From contig JAPLOE010000213.1 in the NCBI GenBank assembly GCA_026692705.1, forward strand, positions 1-64,000: 64,000 nucleotides of DNA. Direction: 5' to 3'. Below are positions 9,903 through 17,688 of the stretch, piece after piece (position 1 is the stretch's first letter; each line of letters starts with the position of its first letter). The notes beneath the pieces were generated by a model. The model did not search any database. It was not told the origin of the DNA and saw nothing but the letters and a program-made list of their open reading frames with translations. Origin of the DNA: Planctomycetota bacterium (GTDB taxonomy: Bacteria; Planctomycetota; UBA1135; GCA-002686595). A program made the position numbers and the translations under genes.

Positions 9903-10316
9903 GTGCGGATCGCCTTCCGACGCGTCCCTGCGACACGAGTGCCGCGAGTCCCTTGGTGGGGCGCGGCGCTCGTCTTCCTTTGGGCCGCCTTCGCTGCGCT
10001 CGGACTCCTGTTCGGCGACGGCGAAGGCGGCGGTTACGTGGTGTGCCACTTCAAGCGCTTCACCGGCCGCCCCTGTCCGAGTTGCGGTTCGACGCGTGGT
10101 GTCGTCGCGGCGCTGCACGGCGATTTCGTCGAGGCTTGGACCTGGAATCCGCTCGTGATGAGCGTGCTGGGGACGCTCGCCGCCCTCACGCTCCTGCGCC
10201 TCGTCACCGCGCGCCGCCTCGAGGTCGAGCTCGACCGCGGCGCCCGCTGGCTGCTGTGGTCGCTCGCGCTCGTGGCCCTCGCCGCCAACTGGTGGTGGAT
10301 CTGGGATCGCGCCTAG
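9903..10316 (+). CDS. DUF2752 domain membrane protein
   Basis: CHFKRFTGRPCPSCGSTRGVVAALHGDFVEAWTWNPLV is the DUF2752 signature. Confidence 0.8.
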   Translation: MRIAFRRVPATRVPRVPWWGAALVFLWAAFAALGLLFGDGEGGGYVVCHFKRFTGRPCPSCGSTRGVVAALHGDFVEAWTWNPLVMSVLGTLAALTLLRLVTARRLEVELDRGARWLLWSLALVALAANWWWIWDRA

Positions 10317-10317
10317 C

Positions 10318-11259
10318 ATGGTGCGCATGATCCGACGCCTGATCGCCCTCGCGTTCCTCGCCGCCTGCTCCTCGGCCCCGCAAGCCGAGGCGCCGCGCAC
10401 GTTCCGCGTGTTCCTGCTCGCGGGCCAGTCGAACATGGAAGGGCACGGCGTCGTCGATCTCGACGACGAGCGTGACTACAACGGCGGGCGCGGCACGCTC
10501 GCGCGCTTCCTCGAGCCGGCGGTGCAGCGCGCCCAGTGGGACGAGCTGCGCAACCCCGACGGGAGCTGGTTCGTGCGCGACGACGTCGCGGTCAGTTACC
10601 TCACGGCGAACGGCACGCGCAAGGTGGGCCCGCTGACGGTCGGTTTCGGCGTGCACGAAGGCGCGCACCACATCGGCCCAGAGCTCGGCATCGGGCGCGT
10701 GCTCGGGCGGCGCTTCGAGGAGCCGGTGCTGCTCGTGAAGACGGCCTGGGGCGGCAAGAGCCTCGCCGTCGACTTCCGCCCGCCTTCCGCGGAAGGCGAC
10801 ACGGGCCCGTTCTACACGCGCATGCTCGAGGAACTGCGCGCCGCGCTCGCGAGCGCCGCTGTCGACCATCCGCAGCTCAGCGGGCTCACGCCCCGCCTCG
10901 ACGGCGTGATCTGGTTCCAGGGCTGGAACGATGGCTGCGACGAGCGGATGGCCGCCGAGTACGAAGAGAACCTCGTGCTGCTCGCGAACGACCTGCGCGC
11001 GGAGTTCGGCGATCCGGCCCTGCCGTTCGTCGCCGGCGAGACGGGCAACATGGACAACACCGTGCTGCGCGAGGGCCAGCGCAAGGGGTGCGAGCGCCTC
11101 GAGTTCGCGCGCTTCGTGCCGACGCGCGAGTTCCTGCGGCCCGCGCAGGAGTCCCCCAACACGACCCACGGCCACCACTGGTTCGGCAACGGCGAGAGCT
11201 ACCTGCGCATCGGCGACGCGCTCGGGCGAGCGATGGCCGAGCTGACCGGGTCGCGCTGA
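10318..11259 (+). CDS. Sialate O-acetylesterase-like (SASA/DUF303) lipoprotein/secreted esterase
   Basis: FRVFLLAGQSNMEGHGVVD...GVIWFQGWNDG...YLRIGDALGRAM SGNH/SASA motifs. Confidence 0.85.
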   Translation: MVRMIRRLIALAFLAACSSAPQAEAPRTFRVFLLAGQSNMEGHGVVDLDDERDYNGGRGTLARFLEPAVQRAQWDELRNPDGSWFVRDDVAVSYLTANGTRKVGPLTVGFGVHEGAHHIGPELGIGRVLGRRFEEPVLLVKTAWGGKSLAVDFRPPSAEGDTGPFYTRMLEELRAALASAAVDHPQLSGLTPRLDGVIWFQGWNDGCDERMAAEYEENLVLLANDLRAEFGDPALPFVAGETGNMDNTVLREGQRKGCERLEFARFVPTREFLRPAQESPNTTHGHHWFGNGESYLRIGDALGRAMAELTGSR

Positions 11260-11265
11260 ACGCGC

Positions 11266-12819
11266 TCAGCGCGGCGTCTTCGCGGGCGCGCTCTCGCGTC
11301 CGGTGAGCGCGAGGCGCTTGCGCGGGATCGAGAACAGGAAGGCGGTGACGGCGCTCGCCTGCAGCCGCGCGTCGGAGCCGTAACCCGCGTTGTCGCGGTT
11401 GGGCTGGTAGTAGAAGGTGCCGTCGTTGCACTGCGCGAGCGTGAACCACCAGCGGTTGGCGTCCATCAGCCGGCGGAAGTTGGTGGGCTCGACCCACGCG
11501 GCGAGTCCGGCGTAACCCATGCCGAGGATCGGCGAACCGTGCGTGTCGGGGAAGCTCTCGGGATGCTCGCCGATCACGGCGGAATGGCGCTTCGCGCGCG
11601 AGCGGTAGGTCGCGTCGGGCCACGGCGCGAGCGCGTTCGCGATTCCCGCGGCGCCCGTGCGGCCCATGTCGGCCCAGTCCTTGTCGCCGGCGACCTCGTC
11701 GCCGTACCAGACGTAGCCGTTCGAACCGGTTCCACGCTCGAGGAACGCGTAGGCGGCGTCGTGGCGCGTGCGGTCGATCTCGACGCCGCAGCGGCTCATC
11801 AGCGCGAACGCGAGTGCGCCCTGCCCGGTGAGCATCGCGATCGGGCCGTAGCCCTCGAAGCCTGTGTTGTGGCCCCAGCCGCCGTGCTGCTGGAGCTCGT
11901 TCTCCGGCCACGCGTCGGGGTGCGACTGCTTCACGCTCGGCTTGAGCTGCGAGAGCGACAGGTACTGCGACGAGTACAGGAAGTCGCGCACCTCAGTGAG
12001 CTCCGCCACGACCCACTTGTCGCGCGTCGCGAGCTCCCACTCGCTCATCACGATCGCCGCGGTCATGTAGCGCCAGTTGATCAGCGAGTCGACGTCGACG
12101 GCCTTCGTCGTGCGCGCGTGGAAGCGCACGTTGCGCTCGACGGCCTTGCGGTGCGCGGGCACGTCGCTCTGCAGCAGCGCGAGCGGCGCGAACGTGTCGA
12201 CGACCGGATCGCCGAAGGACCCGTCCTCGCGCTGCGAGGCGGCGAGGAACTCGAGCAGCTCACCGAGGATGCGCTCGCTCTTCTTGCAATCCGCAGGAAA
12301 CGTCGGGGAAAACGTGCCGTAGCGCCGCCCGATGTCGAGCGTGACCGCACGCTCCTTTCCTTCGCGCTGCACCGTCAGCGCGAGCTTCCCGTCCGCCTGC
12401 GGGCCTTGGCAGGCCTCGAGCGCGTTCGCGAACTCGAGCACCGGCCCGTGCGCGCCGAACTTGTCCATGCCGTAGCCGTCGCGATGCGGCGTCTCGAACC
12501 TGCGCCCGGCGGCGCCGACGATCGAGTCCCCCACCTCGATCTTCTTGTGCGCGGGCGAGCCGTCGAACACGTGGCGCACGACGAGCGTCGTCGGCGCGTC
12601 CTCGACGAGCTCGATGCGCAAGCCAGAGAGCCCGAGGTTGTAGTACCAGCCCGGCACGACCGCGTCGGGGCCGGAGTCCGCGCGCTGGCTCCACGGCTGG
12701 CCATCGGCGCCGTAGTCGACCTGCGCGACAGCGGCGCCAGCGAGCGCGGCCAGTGCGAGGCCGCGGCAAAGGCTGCGAAAAAGAGGCTGCGGCGTGCGCT
12801 CACGGATCGGACGGCTCAT
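11266..12819 (-). CDS. Secreted DUF6288-like protein with PDZ-like N-terminus
   Basis: GWYYNLGLSGLRIEL...HVFDGSPAHKKIEVGDSIVGA...HGGWGHNTGFEGYGPIAMLTGQGALAFALMSRCG; alpha/alpha-toroid style repeats. Start chosen at ATG 12817-12819. Confidence 0.7.
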   Translation of the reverse strand: MSRPIRERTPQPLFRSLCRGLALAALAGAAVAQVDYGADGQPWSQRADSGPDAVVPGWYYNLGLSGLRIELVEDAPTTLVVRHVFDGSPAHKKIEVGDSIVGAAGRRFETPHRDGYGMDKFGAHGPVLEFANALEACQGPQADGKLALTVQREGKERAVTLDIGRRYGTFSPTFPADCKKSERILGELLEFLAASQREDGSFGDPVVDTFAPLALLQSDVPAHRKAVERNVRFHARTTKAVDVDSLINWRYMTAAIVMSEWELATRDKWVVAELTEVRDFLYSSQYLSLSQLKPSVKQSHPDAWPENELQQHGGWGHNTGFEGYGPIAMLTGQGALAFALMSRCGVEIDRTRHDAAYAFLERGTGSNGYVWYGDEVAGDKDWADMGRTGAAGIANALAPWPDATYRSRAKRHSAVIGEHPESFPDTHGSPILGMGYAGLAAWVEPTNFRRLMDANRWWFTLAQCNDGTFYYQPNRDNAGYGSDARLQASAVTAFLFSIPRKRLALTGRESAPAKTPR

Positions 12820-12891
12820 GCGGGGGGCTCCTCGGCCCCATGACACACCACCCCCTTGCGCGCGACGAAGGGTCGATCCAGAATTCCGCCG

Positions 12892-12984
12892 TACATCCGG
12901 AGTGGCTCGCAGGATCGCGGGCCCGGCAACCTGGGAGGACAACCCAAGGTGCCCAGATGCGCCCTGCTAGGGGCGCGCGATGTG
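12892..12984 (+). ncRNA. Candidate SAM-I/SAM-IV clan-like riboswitch aptamer (four-way junction)
   Basis: Hand folding: P1 TACATC/GATGTG; P2 GGCTCGC-aggatc-GCGGGCC; P3 GGCAACCTGGG-aggacaa-CCCAAGGTGCC with AA/T internal loop; P4 GCGCCC-tgctag-GGGCGC. Possible P2-loop ATC to J3/4 GAT pseudoknot. GGCAACC...GGTGCC is the SAM-I/IV core. Confidence 0.55.
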
Positions 12985-13008
12985 GCGGGAGCCCCCGAGG
13001 CTTGCCGC
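12982..13008 (+). promoter_or_regulatory. Hairpin mutually exclusive with aptamer P1 (possible expression platform)
   Basis: GTGGC-gg-GAGCC-cccga-GGCTT-GCCGC; its 5' strand shares 12982-12984 with P1. Confidence 0.4.
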
Positions 13009-13049
13009 AACGAAGTGTCCCGCGTCGGTCGCCGAACGACCCCGCGCTC

Positions 13050-13084
13050 CGGTGGTTCCAGAATTCATACGGAGCTCACCACCG
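13050..13084 (+). promoter_or_regulatory. Stem CGGTGGT/ACCACCG flanking the SD-like GGAG and abutting the ATG of the downstream ORF
   Basis: Exact 7-bp inverted repeat 13050-13056 / 13078-13084; GGAG at 13071-13074 in the loop; ATG at 13085. Confidence 0.4.
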
Positions 13085-13363
13085 ATGAAGGCCCGTCCGC
13101 CCGGCTTCACCCGCGTCCTCGCGGCCTGCACCGACCCCGACCACCACCTCTGGCTCAACGGCAAGCTCTGGTGGATCGCGTTCACTTACCACACCACCGA
13201 CGGCCGCAAGCGCCGTCTGCGCGCCTCGCTCGGCACCCGTGACGTGCGGCTCGCGCGCCAGCGCCGCGACGAACTGCTCGACAGTTTCGAGCGCGATTTT
13301 GGCCACCGCCCGTCCCTGCGCTACGCGGCGCGAGCCGAGGGTTTCCGTGAAGACGCCGCGTAA
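13085..13363 (+). CDS. Small orphan protein resembling the N-terminal arm/SAM-like segment of tyrosine recombinases
   Basis: KLWWIAFTYHTTDGRKRRLRASLGTRDVRLARQRRDELLDSFE is integrase-N-terminus-like; no catalytic domain follows (stop after 92 aa). Confidence 0.6.
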   Translation: MKARPPGFTRVLAACTDPDHHLWLNGKLWWIAFTYHTTDGRKRRLRASLGTRDVRLARQRRDELLDSFERDFGHRPSLRYAARAEGFREDAA

Positions 13364-13493
13364 GGCTCGTGGAAGTTCGCGGTGACGCTCCCCAAGAAAT
13401 GCCGCCCGTGGCATGCTCGCGCCACGCCCTTCGGCCTCTCGAATCAGGTTGAGAGGCACGACTCGCAGGGCGCAACCCTCCTCGGAGAATTTC

Positions 13494-14876
13494 ATGAGAG
13501 CTGCACTTCTCGTCACCTCTGTTCTGGCCCTTGGCTCTGCGGCATTCGCGCAGAGCGAGGACCGCGCTCCGGCCTCTGGCTCGCCGAGCGCGATGCCCGT
13601 CTCCGCCCCGCAGATGGCGCTCGGCACGCTGCTGCAGGGACCGCTCGACGTCCAGACCGGCATCACGCTGGCGCCCGCTCCGGGCGCCGGGTGGAATCGC
13701 CTCCTCGGCACCGCGCGCGCGTGGGGCTACATCTGGGTTTCGGGCGGCGCCGGCACCGCGGGTGCCTTCGCGATCCACCAGTACAACCTGAACGGCGTCT
13801 ACATCCAGTCGTTCCTGCAGGACATGACGCAGGCGACGGCCTCCCAGTGGGGCGTCCGCGACTTCGCCGTCGACCACGCGAACTTCACGCTCTGGGCCGG
13901 CATGGAAGGCCGCGTGATGAAGCGGTACACCTTCAATCCCGGCGCCGGCCCCAACGGCACGCTCGCCTACACGAGCACGTTCATCCTGCCGACTGGCGGC
14001 ACGTTCCTCTCGACGCAGACGGTGCGCGCGCTGGCGCTCGACAACTCGGGCACGTTCTACGTGAAGAACTTCAACACCGCGATGTGGAAGTTCACGTTCA
14101 ACGGCACGGCGTTCACCTATGCGGGTGAGTACGCCGGCAACGCGGGCGCGAGCTACGGCATGGCGTACGACTCGTTCAACGACACGCTCTGGCAGTTCGA
14201 CCAGAACGCGAGCACGGGCACGGGCTCGGGCACGAACGACCTCGTCGTGATGAAGGAAGTCAACAAGACCACCGGCGCGCTGACGGGCCGCCAGTTCGAC
14301 GGCAACCTGACCGGCACCGCCAACGCGAACCTCGCCGGCGGCGTCGAGTTCTTCAACGACGGCTCGGGCAAGACGAAGCTCGTCGCGCTGCACCAGGACA
14401 CGCTCGACAGCGTGTACGTGTACGAGCTCGACTCGACCGTCTTGCCGCCGACCAACTACTGCACGGCCGGCACGACGACCAACGGCTGCAGCGCCTCGAT
14501 CGCCGCGAGCGCTCAGCCGAGCGTCACGGCCGCCAGCGCCTGCAACATCTCGGTCACCAACGTCGAGGGCCAGAAGTCGGGCCTCGTCTTCTACTCGATC
14601 ACCGGCCAGGCCTCGGCGCCCTGGAACGCGTCGAGCTTCCTGTGCGTCAAGGCTCCGACGCAGCGCACCGGCACCCAGACCTCGGGTGGCACGGCCGGTG
14701 CCTGCGACGGCACCCTCGCGCTCGACTGGAACGCCTTCCAGGCCGCGAACCCGGGCGCGCTCGGCAACCCCTGGTCGGCGGGTGACACGGTTCAGGTCCA
14801 GGCGTGGTTCAGGGATCCGCCGGCCGGCAAGGCCACGAACCTGTCGAACGGTGTGGAGCTGACTTACCAGCCGTGA
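13494..14876 (+). CDS. Secreted protein with beta-propeller-like N-region and C-terminal YC...TYxP module
   Basis: Signal peptide MRAALLVTSVLALGSAAFAQ; C-terminal NYCTAGTTTNGC...WFRDPPAGKATNLSNGVELTYQP. Confidence 0.7.
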   Translation: MRAALLVTSVLALGSAAFAQSEDRAPASGSPSAMPVSAPQMALGTLLQGPLDVQTGITLAPAPGAGWNRLLGTARAWGYIWVSGGAGTAGAFAIHQYNLNGVYIQSFLQDMTQATASQWGVRDFAVDHANFTLWAGMEGRVMKRYTFNPGAGPNGTLAYTSTFILPTGGTFLSTQTVRALALDNSGTFYVKNFNTAMWKFTFNGTAFTYAGEYAGNAGASYGMAYDSFNDTLWQFDQNASTGTGSGTNDLVVMKEVNKTTGALTGRQFDGNLTGTANANLAGGVEFFNDGSGKTKLVALHQDTLDSVYVYELDSTVLPPTNYCTAGTTTNGCSASIAASAQPSVTAASACNISVTNVEGQKSGLVFYSITGQASAPWNASSFLCVKAPTQRTGTQTSGGTAGACDGTLALDWNAFQAANPGALGNPWSAGDTVQVQAWFRDPPAGKATNLSNGVELTYQP

Positions 14877-14909
14877 TTTCGGCCTGAGCTGATCCGCTCT
14901 TTCTCTCAG

Positions 14910-14942
14910 GGGCCGGCCACTGATCGCAGTGGTCGGCCCTTT
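14910..14942 (+). terminator. Intrinsic terminator-like hairpin
   Basis: GGGCCGGCCACTG-ATCG-CAGTGGTCGGCCC followed by TTT, 33 bp after the stop at 14876. Confidence 0.8.
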
Positions 14943-15055
14943 CGCGTTTTCCGGGTGGTCTGGCGCCGAAAGAGAGGCGAAGCGCACCAACCAGTCCCGC
15001 CGGAAACCACTGCGCCGAAGAGGGAACTGCAAAGAAGCCCCGCCCCGGCCTAAGA

Positions 15056-16021
15056 ATGGCGCTCATGGAACGTCCGTTGCGAAATCCTTGGCTCGTCGCC
15101 GTCTGGCCCGGCATGGGTGGCGTGGCGCAGATCGCGGGCACGTACCTCGTGCGGCAGCTCGAGATGCAGCCCCTCGTGGAGCTCGACACGCAGGGTTTCT
15201 TCGAGTCCGTGTCGATCAGCGTGCGGAACGGGCTCGTGCAGCCGGCGGAGCGGCCGCGCAGCGTGTTCTACGTGTGGCGCAACCCGGGCGAGGGGCGCGA
15301 TCTGGTCGTGCTGCTCGGCGATCGCCAGCCCAACGTCGACGGCGCGCGCTACTGCCAGGCGCTGCTGGAGCTCGCGGAGAAGCACGGCATCGAGCGCGTG
15401 TACACGTTCGCGGCGATGGCGACGCCGATCCATCCGGCGGCGGAGCCGCGCGTGTTCGCCGCGGCGACGAATCCGGAGTGCGCGAGCGAGCTCGAGGGCG
15501 CGGGCGCGACACGCATGCGCGACGGCGACGTGACGGGCCTGAATGGCGTGTTCGTGTCGGTCGCGTCCGAGCGCGGGCTCCCCGGCGGCTGCCTGCTCGG
15601 CGAGTTCCCGTTCTTCGCGGCCACGGTGCCCAACCCCAAGGCCTCGGTCGCGGTGCTGCGCGTCTTCGCGCAACTGTCGGGCGTCGCCGTGCCGCTGGCC
15701 GAGCTCGTCGCCGACGCGCGCAAGTTCGAGCGCGGGCTGGTCGAGCACCTCGAGAACCTGCAGAACGCCGCGCGGCTCGCGGCCTCGCGCGAAGGCAACG
15801 ACGAGGCGCGGGAGGCGAGCGAGGGCGAAGGCGCCAAGGAGACTTTCAGCGCGCCCGAGGAAGGCCCGTCGAAGGGCGTGCTGCGGCGCATCGAGGCGCT
15901 GTTCAAGGTCGCCAAGGGCGACCGCTCGCGCGCGCTCGAGCTCAAGACCGAGCTCGACCGCCACGGCCTGTTCCGCGACTACGAGGACCGTTTCCTCGAC
16001 CTGTTCAAGCAGGCGAACTAG
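15056..16021 (+). CDS. PAC2 (proteasome assembly chaperone-like) family protein
   Basis: PWLVAVWPGMGGVAQIAGTYLVRQLEMQPLVELDTQGFFE...GLPGGCLLGEFPFFA. Confidence 0.8.
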   Translation: MALMERPLRNPWLVAVWPGMGGVAQIAGTYLVRQLEMQPLVELDTQGFFESVSISVRNGLVQPAERPRSVFYVWRNPGEGRDLVVLLGDRQPNVDGARYCQALLELAEKHGIERVYTFAAMATPIHPAAEPRVFAAATNPECASELEGAGATRMRDGDVTGLNGVFVSVASERGLPGGCLLGEFPFFAATVPNPKASVAVLRVFAQLSGVAVPLAELVADARKFERGLVEHLENLQNAARLAASREGNDEAREASEGEGAKETFSAPEEGPSKGVLRRIEALFKVAKGDRSRALELKTELDRHGLFRDYEDRFLDLFKQAN

Positions 16022-17576
16022 CCGTCGCGAGGTGCGCGCGGTCGAGCTCGAGCAGGAGCCCCATGTACGTGCGGTCGTTGATGCGGCCGCCGTCGCGCAG
16101 GTTGAGCAACGCGCGCCGCTGGGACTCGACGACCTCGCGGCGCACGTCCTGGGTCACGTCGAGGCGCGAGCGTGCGGCCTTGCGCGTGGCCTCGTCCTTG
16201 TCCTCGAGCGTCCGCAGCTCGTCCGCCATCAGCTCGCGCCAGTGGTGCACCGACAGCGGGCAACTGGTCTCGCTGCAGTAGGCGTCGAGGCGCGCGATGC
16301 CGGCGGAAAGCAGCGCCTCGCGGGCGGAACGGATCTCGGTCACCGAGTCCTCCTCGCCGCGGATGCCTAGCCACTCGATCAGCGGCTGCAGCGTCAGGCC
16401 CTGCACCAGCAGCGTGGTGAGCACGACGACGAGCGTGCAGGCGACGATCTCCGCGCGCCCGGGGAACGGCGTGCCGTCGGGCAAGTTCATCGGCAACGCG
16501 AGCGCCGCCGCGAGCGAGACCACGCCGCGCACACCGGCCCACGACACGACGACCACACCCTTCGCCGGCGGATAACCGCCCTCGCGCTTGCGCAGGCGCG
16601 GCGAGAAGACGAGCGGCAGGTACGCTCCCGGCACGCACCAGCCGATGCGCGTCACGACCACGACGAGAGTGATGACGAGGCCCGCGACGAGCCACTCCGG
16701 CCGCGCCTCGAGCACGAGCGGCGCCGAGAAGCCGACCAGCAGGAAGCACAGGCCGTTGAGCAGGAACGTGAGCTTGTCCCACGACGAATACAGCTCGAAA
16801 CGCGTGTCGCCGTCGAGCGAGTGGATGCGCCAGGCGACGACGAAGCCGGCCACGACGACCGCGAGCACGCCCGAACCGCCGAGCATCTCGGCGGCGGCAT
16901 AGGCGACGTAGGGCGAGAGCAGCGACAGCGTGAACAGCGTGCGCACTTCGTGGAACCACAGGTTCAGCCGCGCGAACACGAGCCCGATCACGAGGCCCGA
17001 CAGCACGCCGAGGCCGGCGACGCGCGCGAACGAAAGACCCGCGACGGCGGGATCGAAGCTGCCGTGCAGCACGACCGCGATGCCGACCTGCACGCCGACG
17101 AGGCCGGTCGCGTCGTTGACGAGGCTCTCGCCGCCGAGGATCGCGGTGATGCGGCGCGGCACGTGGAGGCGCTCGATCACGGCCTGCACGGCGACGGTGT
17201 CGGTCGGCGAGAGCACGGCGCCGAGCAGCAGGCACGAGGCGACGCTCAGGTGCGGCAGCATCTCGTGCGCCGTCAGGCCGACCGTGACGATCGTCGCGAG
17301 CACGAGTCCGATCGCCAGCATCGCGATCGGTCGCAGCCAGCGCTTGAAGTCGATCCACGACGTCTGGAACGCGTCGGCGTACAGCAGAGGCGGCAGGAAC
17401 GCGACGAGGATCAGCTCCGGGTCGAGCTCGATCTCGGGCATGCCCGGCGTCATCGCAGCGAGCACGCCGATCAGCGCGAGCAGAGCCGGCGCGGGCGCGC
17501 GCAGCCGTTGCGCGAGCAGGCTGCCGGCCGCGAGCAGGGCCAGCAGCACGACGAGGCGCGGGAGCAGATGGTGCAT
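16005..17576 (-). CDS. Na+/H+ antiporter, CPA1/NhaP-like
   Basis: MHHLLPRLVVLLALLAAGSLLAQRLRAPAPALLALIGVLA...LGAVLSPTDTVAVQAVIERLHVPRRITAILGGESLVNDATGLV. Confidence 0.9.
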   Translation of the reverse strand: MHHLLPRLVVLLALLAAGSLLAQRLRAPAPALLALIGVLAAMTPGMPEIELDPELILVAFLPPLLYADAFQTSWIDFKRWLRPIAMLAIGLVLATIVTVGLTAHEMLPHLSVASCLLLGAVLSPTDTVAVQAVIERLHVPRRITAILGGESLVNDATGLVGVQVGIAVVLHGSFDPAVAGLSFARVAGLGVLSGLVIGLVFARLNLWFHEVRTLFTLSLLSPYVAYAAAEMLGGSGVLAVVVAGFVVAWRIHSLDGDTRFELYSSWDKLTFLLNGLCFLLVGFSAPLVLEARPEWLVAGLVITLVVVVTRIGWCVPGAYLPLVFSPRLRKREGGYPPAKGVVVVSWAGVRGVVSLAAALALPMNLPDGTPFPGRAEIVACTLVVVLTTLLVQGLTLQPLIEWLGIRGEEDSVTEIRSAREALLSAGIARLDAYCSETSCPLSVHHWRELMADELRTLEDKDEATRKAARSRLDVTQDVRREVVESQRRALLNLRDGGRINDRTYMGLLLELDRAHLATASSPA

Positions 17577-17688
17577 CGGGCGAAGATCCTGACGATTGCG
17601 CGGCCGGATTCCATAGGCGGCTGTCACCGCCCCTCCCGCGTCCGCTAGCTGGACCGCGCCCCCATCGCCGGTTGCTACTCTCCGAACC

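Larger units (their letters stand above)
12877..13066 (+). repeat. 10-bp direct repeat TCCAGAATTC, copies 180 bp apart
   Basis: Copies at 12877-12886 and 13057-13066 bracket the structured leader. Confidence 0.6.

Noticed and set aside
13410-13430. Sigma-54-like string GTGGCATGCTCGCGCCAC upstream of 13494
   Set aside because: The GG-N10-GC spacing is not met (GG-N10-CC); not supportable.
13434-13460. Hairpin GCCTCTC...GAGAGGC before the 13494 gene
   Set aside because: Short isolated stem with no poly-T and no further structure; insufficient for a regulatory call.
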